Shown here: positions 35,079 through 42,807 of the stretch, piece by piece
Layout: each line of letters opens with the position of its first letter
How positions within the stretch are numbered: position 1 is the stretch's first letter
Origin: Phenylobacterium glaciei
GTDB taxonomy: Bacteria > Pseudomonadota > Alphaproteobacteria > Caulobacterales > Caulobacteraceae
Reading direction: 5' to 3'
Length of the DNA: 64,000 nucleotides
Assembly: GCF_016772415.1 (NCBI RefSeq)
Contig: NZ_JAGSGD010000001.1
Span: 1,054,001-1,118,000 of the forward strand
Position numbers and translations under genes: made by a program
Notes under the pieces: model-generated
What the model was told of the DNA's origin: nothing
Seen by the model: the letters and a program-made list of their open reading frames with translations, nothing else
Databases searched by the model: none

Positions 35079-35155
35079 TGGCGGCCCGGGAGGGACTCGA
35101 ACCCCCGACCTTCGCTTTAGGAAAGCGCTGCTCTATCCTGCTGAGCTACCGGGCC
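35079..35155 (-). tRNA. tRNA-Arg (anticodon CCT)
   Basis: The minus strand folds as a tRNA: 7-bp acceptor stem GGCCCGG/CCGGGCC, D-arm GCTC...GAGC, anticodon loop TTCCTAA with anticodon CCT, T-arm GGGGG TTCGAGT CCCTC, discriminator G, and an encoded CCA at 35081-35079. It decodes AGG. Its 3' end points to the recombinase-bearing region, the usual place for element insertion. Confidence 0.95.
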
Positions 35156-35208
35156 TGACCGGTGGGGTGATAGCGCAAGGGCGCATGGCGGCGAAAGGGA
35201 AGATGCGG

Positions 35209-36510
35209 ATGGGGGCTCTACGCTATTTTCGGGTGCTGTATGTGCAGGTCCTAATCGGCATCGCCCTGGGCGTGCTGGTGGGCTGGCTGTGGCCCGAGAT
35301 CGGCGTGGCGCTGAAGCCGCTGGGCGACGGTTTCATCAAGCTGATCAAGATGGCCATCGCCCCGGTGATCTTCTGCACCATCGCCGCCGGCATGGCCCGC
35401 ATGAGCGACATCAAGGCCTTCGGCCGGCTGGGCGCCAAGACGCTCATCTATTTTGAAGTGGTCTCGACGGTCGCTCTGGTGATCGGCCTGGTGGTGGGCA
35501 AGCTGGTGCATCCTGGCGCGGGCTTCAATGTCGACCCAGCCAGCCTCGATCCCAAGATCGCCGCCGACTATCTGGAGAAGGCCCACCACAGCCCTGACCT
35601 CGTCACCTATCTGCTCAACCTGATCCCTGACACCTTCTTCGGGGCCTTCGCCGAGGGTCAACTGCTGCAGGTGCTGGTGATCGCGGTGATCACCGGCCTG
35701 GCCTGCACCCGGCTGGGGCCGTTCGGCGACAAGGTGGCCGGCGCCCTGGAGGATATCTCCAAGGTGTTCTTCTCCATCATCGCGGTGGTGGTGCGCCTGG
35801 CGCCGATCGGCGCCTTCGGAGCCATGGGCTTCACCATCGGCAAGTACGGGATCGCGGCCCTGGTGAAGCTGGCCGCCCTGGTGGGGACCTTCTACCTCAC
35901 CAGCCTGCTGTTCGTGCTGGTGGTGCTGGGCCTGATCGCCTGGATGTCCGGGTTCTCGATCCTGAAGTTCCTGGCCTATATCCGCGAGGAACTGCTGATC
36001 GTGCTGGGGACCTCGTCCTCGGAGTCGGTGCTGCCGCAGATGATCGACAAGATGCAGCGGCTGGGGGCCGGCAAGACCACGGCGGGCCTGGTGATACCGG
36101 CGGGCTACAGCTTCAATCTCGACGGCACCAACATCTACATGACCCTGGCCACCCTGTTCCTGGCCCAGGCCACCAACACCCCCATCACCCTGACCCAGGA
36201 GCTGACCCTGCTGGGCGTCGCCATGCTGACCTCGAAGGGGGCCAGTGGCGTCACGGGGGCCGGCTTCATCACGCTGGCCGCCACCCTGGCGGTGATCCCG
36301 GATATTCCAATCGCCGCGTTGGCCCTGCTGGTGGGGGTCGACCGGTTCATGAGCGAGTGCCGGGCGCTGACCAATCTGGTGGGCAATGGCGTGGCGACCC
36401 TGGTCGTGGCGCGATGGGACGGAGACCTGGATCGCGAGGTTCTGGCGGCGGAACTGGCGCGCGGTCCGCGAACCGTAATCGCCCAACCTGTCCCCGCGCC
36501 GGCCGACTGA
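35209..36510 (+). CDS. dctA: C4-dicarboxylate:sodium/proton symporter
   Basis: A 433-residue SDF-family symporter taking up succinate, fumarate and malate. Seen: the serine-rich hairpin [17 protein letters not shown] near residue 270, and the conserved [19 protein letters not shown] near 310, then [16 protein letters not shown]-like [15 protein letters not shown] and the substrate-binding [20 protein letters not shown] chose the ATG at 35209 because AAGGGA lies 9 bases before it and the protein then begins as DctA does; ATGs at 35185 and 35203 are less well spaced. Glutamate/aspartate carriers (GltP) are alternatives, but the Asn/Asp pattern favours DctA. It starts shortly after the tRNA gene on the opposite strand. 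Confidence 0.88.
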   Translation: MGALRYFRVLYVQVLIGIALGVLVGWLWPEIGVALKPLGDGFIKLIKMAIAPVIFCTIAAGMARMSDIKAFGRLGAKTLIYFEVVSTVALVIGLVVGKLVHPGAGFNVDPASLDPKIAADYLEKAHHSPDLVTYLLNLIPDTFFGAFAEGQLLQVLVIAVITGLACTRLGPFGDKVAGALEDISKVFFSIIAVVVRLAPIGAFGAMGFTIGKYGIAALVKLAALVGTFYLTSLLFVLVVLGLIAWMSGFSILKFLAYIREELLIVLGTSSSESVLPQMIDKMQRLGAGKTTAGLVIPAGYSFNLDGTNIYMTLATLFLAQATNTPITLTQELTLLGVAMLTSKGASGVTGAGFITLAATLAVIPDIPIAALALLVGVDRFMSECRALTNLVGNGVATLVVARWDGDLDREVLAAELARGPRTVIAQPVPAPAD

Positions 36511-36882
36511 GCGCGGCCCCCTAAGCTGCTATCTTGCCGATCGCCGTCCAGGGCGGCGTCAACTTTCCGTTCGTCACCAAGACCGCAAGCTCGGTGTCGC
36601 CTGCCAAGGCGGAAATCAGTCGGATCAGGGGCATGAGGCCGGCAGTCCTGAAGGCGTGCGTCGCCTGTCGATCGCACGGTGCTCGCCTAAAGCGTGCTTC
36701 TCGCATGGCGCAATTAGGCTTTGGTTAACCGCGTCAAAGTGCGCAGGAGCCCGACCCGACGGGCTAGGGGCGATCCTCGGCGTCGCGGCGCCTCGGCCAG
36801 ACGCCGCAATTAGCGATGCGTTAGAGATTTGGGTGCGAGGGATGTCGCACCTGGTTTGGGTGCTGAAGCGGAGCATATTCGG
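36511..36882. other. Gap between dctA and the chemoreceptor gene
   Basis: A 372-bp interval with no gene that I can support; short ORFs on both strands look random. It carries the chemoreceptor promoter region. A GGAG lies before the chemoreceptor ATG at 36883. Confidence 0.4.
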
Positions 36883-38379
36883 ATGCTGTTTGGTGGTCGT
36901 GCGCAAGCCAAGGCGGTTGACGCGCAGCGGGTCCGGGAGCTTGAGGCCCAGATCAATGCCATGGACCGGTCGCAGGCGGTGATCGAGTTCAAGCTGGACG
37001 GCACCATTCTCCGGGCGAACGCCAACTTCCTCAAGGCTCTCGGCTATACGGCGGCCGAGGTCGAGGGTCGGCATCACAGCATGTTCGTGCCGGCCGATCA
37101 GAAGGACAGCGCGGCCTACCGCGACTTCTGGCGGGATCTGAACAAGGGCGAGTTCATCTCCGCCAAGTTCGAGCGGGTCGGCAAGGGCGGCAAGCCCTGC
37201 TGGATCCAAGCCTCCTACAATCCGGTGCTGGACGAGGCCGGACGTCCCTACAAGATCATCAAGTTCGCCACCGACGTGACCGAGGTCGAGCTGGAGCGAT
37301 CCCGCAACGAGGCGCGCGCCCAAAACGAGGTTGAGCAGAACACCGTGGTCACCGCCCTGGCCGACCGCCTCAAACGGGTGGCCGCCGGCGACCTGACCGC
37401 CCACATCGACGCCGGGTTCGAGGGCCGCTACCAGCAGATCAAGGACGACTTCAACCAGGCCATCGAGAGCCTGCGCGAGGCCATGGTCTCCATCGCCGCC
37501 TCTACCGGCGGCATCCGCGGCGGCGCCGACGAGATCGCCAGCGCCTCGGATGACCTCTCCCGGCGCACCGAACAGCAGGCCGCCAGCCTGGAGGAGACGG
37601 CCGCCGCCCTGGATGAGATCACCGCCACGGTGAGGCGCAGCGCCGAGGGGGCCAAGCAGGCCTCTGGCGCCGCCACCACCGCCAAGGCCGACGCCGAGCG
37701 CTCGGGGGAAGTTGTCCGCGAGGCCGTCGCCGCCATGGGAGAGATCGAGCAGAGCTCGGGCAAGATCAGCCAGATCATCGGGGTGATCGACGAGATCGCC
37801 TTCCAGACCAATCTGCTGGCGCTCAACGCCGGCGTCGAGGCGGCGCGGGCCGGGGAGGCGGGCCGTGGCTTCGCCGTTGTCGCCTCGGAAGTGCGCGCCC
37901 TGGCGCAACGCTCGGCCGACGCGGCCAAGGAGATCAAGACCCTGATCAGCGCCTCGTCGGCCCAGGTGGGGGCGGGCGTGCGCCTAGTGGGCGAGACCGG
38001 CGAGGCCCTGGTAGGGATCGTCGCGCGGGTCACCGAGATCGACGGCCTGATCGCCGAGATTGCCCTGTCGTCGCAGGAGCAGGCCACCGGCCTCGCCCAG
38101 GTCAACACCGCCGTCAACCAGATGGACCAGGTGACCCAACAGAACGCCGCCATGGTGGAGGAAGCCACCGCGGCGGCCTCCAACCTGCGCGGCGAGGCCG
38201 TCGAACTGGCCCGGCTCGTCGAGGGCTTCCAGATCGGCGGGCAGGCCGCGCGGCCGGAACTGGCCCGCGCCGATCGTCACACCCCGGCCCGCAATCCGGT
38301 CGCCCAGGGGCAGGTCCGGCTGGCCAAGGCCTTCGGCGGCGGCCGCGCCGCGGCCGCCGATAGCTGGGAAGAGTTCTAG
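36883..38379 (+). CDS. Soluble PAS-domain methyl-accepting chemotaxis protein
   Basis: A 498-residue chemoreceptor without membrane segments. Residues ~20-135 are a PAS domain ([20 protein letters not shown], then [19 protein letters not shown]); next a HAMP-like stretch ([15 protein letters not shown]); then the long coiled-coil signalling domain with hairpin tip [20 protein letters not shown] and [19 protein letters not shown], which contacts CheA/CheW. Predicted methylation helices flank it. The C-terminal WEEF pentapeptide-like end (DSWEEF) is a possible CheR/CheB tether. Start at 36883 follows GCGGAG; the longer reading from 36829 has no such site. The PAS may sense redox or a small ligand in the cytoplasm. 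Similar receptors are common in Caulobacter. It stands alone, without other che genes. Confidence 0.92.
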   Translation: MLFGGRAQAKAVDAQRVRELEAQINAMDRSQAVIEFKLDGTILRANANFLKALGYTAAEVEGRHHSMFVPADQKDSAAYRDFWRDLNKGEFISAKFERVGKGGKPCWIQASYNPVLDEAGRPYKIIKFATDVTEVELERSRNEARAQNEVEQNTVVTALADRLKRVAAGDLTAHIDAGFEGRYQQIKDDFNQAIESLREAMVSIAASTGGIRGGADEIASASDDLSRRTEQQAASLEETAAALDEITATVRRSAEGAKQASGAATTAKADAERSGEVVREAVAAMGEIEQSSGKISQIIGVIDEIAFQTNLLALNAGVEAARAGEAGRGFAVVASEVRALAQRSADAAKEIKTLISASSAQVGAGVRLVGETGEALVGIVARVTEIDGLIAEIALSSQEQATGLAQVNTAVNQMDQVTQQNAAMVEEATAAASNLRGEAVELARLVEGFQIGGQAARPELARADRHTPARNPVAQGQVRLAKAFGGGRAAAADSWEEF

Positions 38380-38383
38380 AAGT

Positions 38384-38998
38384 CTAGGCGGCGCTGCTGG
38401 GGCGGGCCTTGACCCGCTCCATCCAACCCTTGACCCACTTGGCCTCTTCGGGGACCGGCTGGCCCACGGTCGCGCCGAAGGTCAGGAAGCCGTAGAGCAG
38501 GATGTCGGCCAGGGTGAAGCGGCCGCCGCAGACATAGTCGCCGCTCATCTGGCCATCGAGCCAGAGCAGGCGGTCCTTGGCGATGGCCTTCAGGTCGCTC
38601 GCGCCCTCGGCGCCCACCAGCTTCATGCGGCTCTCGAACAGCGGTCGGCCCTCGGCGGCGCGGAAGCCGTTGGCCATGGGCTCGCAGATGTTGAGGTCGA
38701 TGCGCCGCGTCCACATGCGGGTCTCGGCTCGCTCCTCGGCATTGGCGCCGATCAGCGGGGGGGAGGGGTGGACCTCTTCCAGATACTCGCAGATCGGCAG
38801 GATTTCGCAGACCTTGTGGCCATTATCCAGCTCCAGGGCGGGGATCTGGCCGGCGGTATTGATGCTCTCGTTATAGGGGGGCTTGCGGTTCTCGCCGGCC
38901 ATCAGATCGACCTTCTGGGTCGGGATGGTCATGCCCTTCTCGGCGATGAAGATGCGCACCACGTGCGGATTGGGGCCAATCGAGTCGTAGAGTTTCAT
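38384..38998 (-). CDS. Glutathione S-transferase family protein
   Basis: A 204-residue GST-fold protein. The thioredoxin-like N domain starts MKLYDSIGPNPHVVRIFIAE and shows the glutathione-binding NTAGQIPALELDNGHKVCEI with cis-Pro and a Glu/Ile pair in place of the usual Glu-Ser (ESxxI); the helical C domain has GRFTLADILLYGFL. The ATG at 38998 follows GGGAGG; a longer reading from 39058 is rejected. Substrate cannot be assigned. It converges closely with the chemoreceptor gene (4 bp between stops). Confidence 0.9.
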   Translation of the reverse strand: MKLYDSIGPNPHVVRIFIAEKGMTIPTQKVDLMAGENRKPPYNESINTAGQIPALELDNGHKVCEILPICEYLEEVHPSPPLIGANAEERAETRMWTRRIDLNICEPMANGFRAAEGRPLFESRMKLVGAEGASDLKAIAKDRLLWLDGQMSGDYVCGGRFTLADILLYGFLTFGATVGQPVPEEAKWVKGWMERVKARPSSAA

Positions 38999-39071
38999 GG
39001 CGTGTCGCCTCCCTGAAGTCGTTGGCGCGACCTTTTCGGGGGCAGGGTCCGGCGTCAAGCGCGACCCTGCG

Positions 39072-39941
39072 TCAATCCAGCAGGGATTTGATCTGCGCCT
39101 TGATGACGGCCCAGGCCGGCGCCTTGGGATCTATCAGTTCGAAGTGGCCGGCGCCCTTCAGGTTCAGCGCGGTGACCGGGTCGCCCGCGGCCTTGGCAGA
39201 CGCCGCATAGGCCGCGCCGAAGCGGGGCGGGACGATGGGGTCGAGCTCCCCGGAGATCACCGCCTGGGGCACGCCCAGCGGCAGCATGGCGGCCGGCGAG
39301 AGCCCGCCATAGAGATCCTTGGTCTTGCGGAACAGCGCTCCGGTCAGGGCGTCGATGGTGCCCGGTCCGCCGCACGCGTCGGGGCCGGTCTCGCGATAGG
39401 CGGCCAGGTCGATGATCCCGGCCAGGCTCACGGCGCCCTTCGGCAGGAAGGGGTTTTCCCCGCGCAGGGGGCTGGCCTTGCTGGCCCACAGCGCCAGATG
39501 ACCGCCCGCCGAGTGACCGGCGAAGACCACGTTGTTCAGGTCGAGCCGATAGGTCTTGGCTAGTTCGCGGACATGGTCGGCGCCGGCCGCCACGTCGGTG
39601 AAGGTGCCGGGCCAGCCGCCGCCATCGTGGCCGATGCGGCGGTATTCCAGGTTCCAGACCGCGACGCCGTCCTTGCGCAGGTCGTCAGACACGTAGTCCA
39701 TCAGCTCGGTCCCCGGCAGGTCGGCCAGCCAGCAGCCGCCATGGATCATCACCACCAGGGGGTAGGGGCCCTTGCCCTTCGGCAGCCACAGCTCGCCGTA
39801 CTGCAGCGGCAGGGCGCCGTAGGCGATCCGGACGTCCGCATGGGGCCGCTCGCGGCCCAGCAGGTCGCTGTAACTGATGGGACCGGCGTGGGCGCATCCG
39901 GCGACCGTGGCGGCCAGGACCAGGCCCAGAACAGGTTTCAT
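39072..39941 (-). CDS. Lipoprotein esterase/lipase, alpha/beta-hydrolase fold (BD-FAE-like)
   Basis: A 289-residue predicted lipoprotein: signal peptide with lipobox TVAGC from the ATG at 39941 (AAGGAG six bases before it). The mature protein has the BD-FAE/esterase pattern: VVMIHGGCWLADLPGTEL (oxyanion HGGCW), nucleophile elbow VFAGHSAGGHLALWAS, an acid in SGELDPIVPP, and His in KGAGHFELIDP. Related bacterial enzymes include kynurenine formamidase (KynB-type) and feruloyl or acetyl esterases. Cell-envelope location argues against KynB. It is divergent from an enoyl-CoA hydratase gene. Confidence 0.85.
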   Translation of the reverse strand: MKPVLGLVLAATVAGCAHAGPISYSDLLGRERPHADVRIAYGALPLQYGELWLPKGKGPYPLVVMIHGGCWLADLPGTELMDYVSDDLRKDGVAVWNLEYRRIGHDGGGWPGTFTDVAAGADHVRELAKTYRLDLNNVVFAGHSAGGHLALWASKASPLRGENPFLPKGAVSLAGIIDLAAYRETGPDACGGPGTIDALTGALFRKTKDLYGGLSPAAMLPLGVPQAVISGELDPIVPPRFGAAYAASAKAAGDPVTALNLKGAGHFELIDPKAPAWAVIKAQIKSLLD

Positions 39942-40012
39942 CTCGCACTCCTTGCCCGCCGCCACGTCAGGGGGTGAGGATGCCTGAAAACAAGACTTTA
40001 GGGAGAGAGATC

Positions 40013-40840
40013 ATGGCCGACGACCCCATCCTGCTCACCGACGATCCCGCACCCCATGTCCGGCGCATCACCCTCAACCGCCCGGCCAAGCGCAACGCGC
40101 TTTCCAACGCCCTGCGAGGGGAGATCTTCGCCGCCCTTGAGGCGGGCGACCGGGACCCCGAGGTGCGGGTGATGATCCTCCGCGGCGCCGGGACCTGCTT
40201 CTCTTCAGGCTACGATCTCGCCGGTCTTGGCGAGCTTCCCTACTACACCGCCGGTGGCCAGGGACAGTGGGCCAGGCACGTAGTGGAGGGCTGCTTCCGC
40301 ATCTGGGACCTCGCCAAGCCGGTGATCGCCCAGGTCCATGGCTGGTGCCTGGCCGGCGGCTCGGAGCTCGCGGTGGCCTGCGACCTGGTCTACGTCGCCG
40401 AGGACGCCCAGATCGGCTACCCGGCGGTGCGCACCATGAGCCCGCCCGACAACCAGTACCACGCCTGGTTCATGGGCATGCGCGCGGCCATGGAGCTGAT
40501 GCTGACCGGCGATTCGGTGAGTGGGCTAGAGGCCGTCCGCCTGGGCTTCGCCAACCGCGCCCATCCAGTCGGCGAGCTGGAAGCCGAGGTGCTGGCCATG
40601 GCGCAGCGGATCGCCAAGGTCGACCCAGAACTGGCCCAGCTCAACAAGCGCCTGGTCCACCGGCAGATGGAGGCCATGGGCCTGCGCGCGGGTCTGCGGG
40701 CCGGCACCGACCTCCACGCCCTGGGTTGGCACACGCCCGCCAGCCGCGACTACATGGCCCAGATGCGCCAGGGGGTGACCCAGGCGCTCACCGCCCGGGA
40801 CCAAACCTTCGGCGACTATCGTACCGGTGGGGAGAGCTAG
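40013..40840 (+). CDS. Enoyl-CoA hydratase/isomerase family protein
   Basis: A 275-residue crotonase-fold protein. Seen: ITLNRPAKRNALSNALRGEI near residue 20, oxyanion-hole loops with FSSGYDLAGL and AQVHGWCLAGGSELAVACDL (Gly at the second oxyanion position), and a long region QIGYPAVRTMSPPDNQYHAW following. The classical hydratase glutamate pair of ECH is not clearly conserved (SELAVACD has one Glu), so the reaction could be another of the superfamily. ATG at 40013 follows GGGAGAGAG. The C terminus overlaps the convergent antitoxin gene at CTAG. Confidence 0.85.
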   Translation: MADDPILLTDDPAPHVRRITLNRPAKRNALSNALRGEIFAALEAGDRDPEVRVMILRGAGTCFSSGYDLAGLGELPYYTAGGQGQWARHVVEGCFRIWDLAKPVIAQVHGWCLAGGSELAVACDLVYVAEDAQIGYPAVRTMSPPDNQYHAWFMGMRAAMELMLTGDSVSGLEAVRLGFANRAHPVGELEAEVLAMAQRIAKVDPELAQLNKRLVHRQMEAMGLRAGLRAGTDLHALGWHTPASRDYMAQMRQGVTQALTARDQTFGDYRTGGES

Positions 40841-41211
40841 ATCAGGTCGTCGATCGTTACGCCCAGCGCCGTGGCGATGACCCGGAGGGTCTCGGCCTGA
40901 CCGACCCGTTTGCCGGTCTCGATCTGAGAGAGGTAGGCCTGGGACAGCGATGTGGTGTCCGCGAGGTCGCTCAACGTCAGGCCGCGATGCTGGCGCCACA
41001 CCCGGATCGGGCTCTCGCCCTGCAGGATGCGATCCACCACGGCGGCGGGCACCAGTTCATCCTCGCCCGTGGCCAGCCGCGCCTTGGCTTGGTCATAGAT
41101 TGCGACATCGGCGTGATCTTCCGCCGCGGCGACCAGCCGGTCGAAATCTTCGCGCGGCAGGACGACCATCTCTTCGCCGCCGGGGGTCGTGAAGGTGGTG
41201 ATCTGGTTCAT
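40837..41211 (-). CDS. Antitoxin with XRE helix-turn-helix
   Basis: A 124-residue antitoxin. The C-terminal half is an XRE helix-turn-helix (LSDLADTTSLSQAYLSQIET); the N-terminal part (GGEEMVVLPREDFDRLVAAA) resembles the Phd/RelB-like strand and helix. It follows a RelE-family toxin gene by 9 bp, in the HigBA-like order (toxin first). The pair would autoregulate through the palindrome near 41489. A 4-bp CTAG overlap joins it to the convergent hydratase gene's end. Confidence 0.86.
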   Translation of the reverse strand: MNQITTFTTPGGEEMVVLPREDFDRLVAAAEDHADVAIYDQAKARLATGEDELVPAAVVDRILQGESPIRVWRQHRGLTLSDLADTTSLSQAYLSQIETGKRVGQAETLRVIATALGVTIDDLI

Positions 41212-41220
41212 GGCTCACTC

Positions 41221-41472
41221 CTAGTCATAGACGCCGCCGCGAGGTCCGATGGCGAGAATGGCCAGGACCACGCCATCGTCGTCGAAGATCACCCGCCAGT
41301 CCCCAACCCGCAGACGAAATCCGGTCCGGCCCTTCAGTCGGGTGACGTTGTTGGCCAGGGACTCCGGGTGGGAAGCGTACTGGTCGATCTTGGCGCGTAT
41401 CGTCGCGGCGGTATTGGCCGGCATACGCCGAAGCGCCTGCAGAGCCGCCTTGCTAAACGCAACCTCTCTCAT
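41221..41472 (-). CDS. RelE/ParE-family toxin
   Basis: An 83-residue RelE-superfamily protein. Seen: FSKAALQALRRMPANTAATI, then the basic LKGRTGFRLRVGDWRVIFDD with the Arg/Trp-Arg pattern of mRNA interferases, and ILAIGPRGGVYD at the end. In the family it cuts translating mRNA or binds gyrase (ParE). It precedes its XRE antitoxin on the same strand. No Shine-Dalgarno is present upstream and the -10 box lies seven bases before the ATG, so the message is likely leaderless. Confidence 0.9.
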   Translation of the reverse strand: MREVAFSKAALQALRRMPANTAATIRAKIDQYASHPESLANNVTRLKGRTGFRLRVGDWRVIFDDDGVVLAILAIGPRGGVYD

Positions 41473-41506
41473 TACGTCAGTATAGCAAATTGCTACAAGA
41501 TCTCAA
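41472..41506 (-). promoter_or_regulatory. Promoter/operator of the toxin-antitoxin operon
   Basis: On the minus strand TTGAGA (41506-41501), a 16-bp spacer and TATACT (41484-41479) form a strong sigma-70 promoter whose start would fall at or next to the toxin ATG (41472). TAGCAA/TTGCTA (41483-41495) is a perfect inverted repeat overlapping the -10 box, as expected for the antitoxin operator. Confidence 0.75.
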
Positions 41507-41519
41507 TCGCGCAAACGAA

Positions 41520-41547
41520 GACGCCCGGCCGTTGGGGGCCGGGCGTC
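41520..41547 (-). terminator. Rho-independent terminator of cdnL
   Basis: GACGCCCGGCC and GGCCGGGCGTC form an 11-bp stem around a 6-base loop; on the minus strand it is followed by TTCGTTT. It lies 27 bp past the cdnL stop. Confidence 0.85.
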
Positions 41548-41573
41548 TCGAAGATCAGCGGTGATCGGCGCCC

Positions 41574-42083
41574 TTAGGCGGCGACGGCCTTGATCAGGTT
41601 CTTGTTGAGGATGCCGATGGCGGCGTCGCGGTCGATCTGTTCGATCGCGGCGACTTCACGGGCCATGCGGTCCAGGGCCGACTCATAGAGCTGGCGTTCG
41701 GAATAGGACTGTTCCGGCTGGTTTTCGGCGCGGTGCAGGTCACGGACGACCTCGGCGATGGAGATCAGGTCGCCGGAATTGATCTTGGCTTCGTATTCCT
41801 GGGCGCGACGCGACCACATGGTGCGCTTCACGCGGGCGCGGCCCTTCAGGGTGGTGAGCGCCTGGGTGACGACATTGCCCTCGGCCAGCGAACGCAGGCC
41901 AGCGGTGCGGGCCTTTGCGGTCGGGACGCGCAGGGTCATTTTCTCGTGGTCGAAGGTGATGACATAAACTTCGAGCGAGTAGCCGGCCACTTCCTGAGTT
42001 TCGATCCCCTGTACCTGACCCACCCCGTGGGCGGGATAGACGACATGATCGCCAACCGAGAAATCCAGACCAGTCTTGCTCAT
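41574..42083 (-). CDS. cdnL: CarD/CdnL-family RNA polymerase-binding regulator
   Basis: A 169-residue CarD-like protein. The N-terminal RNAP-interaction domain is DHVVYPAHGVGQVQGIE plus EVYVITFDHEKMTLRVPT; the C-terminal helical domain shows TMWSRRAQEYEAKINSGD and AEVVRDLHRAE, with the tryptophan that contacts promoter DNA. CdnL binds the beta subunit and stabilises open complexes at housekeeping promoters such as rRNA; in Caulobacter it links growth and anabolism. Strong neighbours: fdxA upstream on the same strand, as in related genomes. It has its own terminator. Confidence 0.94.
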   Translation of the reverse strand: MSKTGLDFSVGDHVVYPAHGVGQVQGIETQEVAGYSLEVYVITFDHEKMTLRVPTAKARTAGLRSLAEGNVVTQALTTLKGRARVKRTMWSRRAQEYEAKINSGDLISIAEVVRDLHRAENQPEQSYSERQLYESALDRMAREVAAIEQIDRDAAIGILNKNLIKAVAA

Positions 42084-42256
42084 CAGCTAAGTCCCTTCGA
42101 CCTCGTCCGATCCCGTCGACGCATCCAGGTTTTCCGAAGCTCAGGGCGAAAGATGTCCCTCCGCAAAAGTGCGGCGGACAACATTCTTGAGAACGGAATA
42201 GACCTCTAGGACACCCTTCGCCTGTTCAAGGCGTATGCGGCCGGGGACGGCTCTTC

Positions 42257-42299
42257 TGCAGAAAAGACGTGGCGGGCGCGAAACGCTTCTCGCCACGTC
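42257..42299 (-). terminator. Rho-independent terminator of fdxA
   Basis: A 9-bp stem (GACGTGGCG at 42266-42274 with CGCCACGTC at 42291-42299) containing an inner GCG/CGC; on the minus strand it is followed by TTTTCT. It stands in the 279-bp space between fdxA and cdnL, so cdnL has its own promoter after it. Confidence 0.75.
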
Positions 42300-42362
42300 A
42301 TTGTCACCCTAGCATAAAAATCAGCCGAAAGAAAGGCTTGCACCCCTGGCGCGAGGCGGGGC

Positions 42363-42704
42363 TCAGGAGCCGCGGCCGGGCTTTTCGCTGAAATACTTCT
42401 CGAACTTGTCGGTCTCGCGCTCGAAGGCTTCGGCGTCAGCGGGCGGCTCGCCCTTGACTGTGATGTTGGGCCAGATCTTGGCGTAGTCGGTGTTGATCTT
42501 CAGCCACTTGGAGTCGGGCGTGTCCTCGGTGTCGGGCTTGATGGCGTCCACCGGGCACTCGGGTTCGCAGACGCCGCAGTCGATGCATTCGTCCGGATTG
42601 ATCGCCAGGAAGTTCTCGCCCTCGTAGAAGCAGTCCACCGGACACACCTCCACGCAGTCCATGAACTTACATTTGATGCAGGCGTCGGTGACGATGTAGG
42701 TCAT
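42363..42704 (-). CDS. fdxA: Seven-iron ferredoxin FdxA
   Basis: A 113-residue ferredoxin with two Fe-S cluster motifs: [16 protein letters not shown], in which spacing supports a 3Fe-4S site, and [16 protein letters not shown] for a 4Fe-4S site, followed by the long acidic C-terminal tail ([18 protein letters not shown]) typical of the alphaproteobacterial FdxA type. It carries electrons in the cytoplasm; partner enzyme unknown. Start [12 protein letters not shown] is invariant. Gene order with cdnL downstream and the S4/helicase genes further upstream matches relatives, but penicillin acylase and a membrane protein gene intervene here. Confidence 0.95.
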   Translation of the reverse strand: MTYIVTDACIKCKFMDCVEVCPVDCFYEGENFLAINPDECIDCGVCEPECPVDAIKPDTEDTPDSKWLKINTDYAKIWPNITVKGEPPADAEAFERETDKFEKYFSEKPGRGS

Positions 42705-42807
42705 CGCGGAACTGGAACTCCGGCAGGTCTAGGCGGCGGGTTTTCCCGGTCGCGACCCCAATTGTCAATGCCGCCGGCCCGCAGGATATCTGAGGACGCC
42801 GATAGGC

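Noticed and set aside
35251-36486. Long minus-strand frame opposite dctA
   Set aside because: It is a Gln/His/Asp-rich antisense shadow with no known motif.
36521-36706. Small ORF in the dctA-chemoreceptor gap
   Set aside because: No ribosome-binding site, no family likeness, and overlapping ORFs on both strands look equally random.
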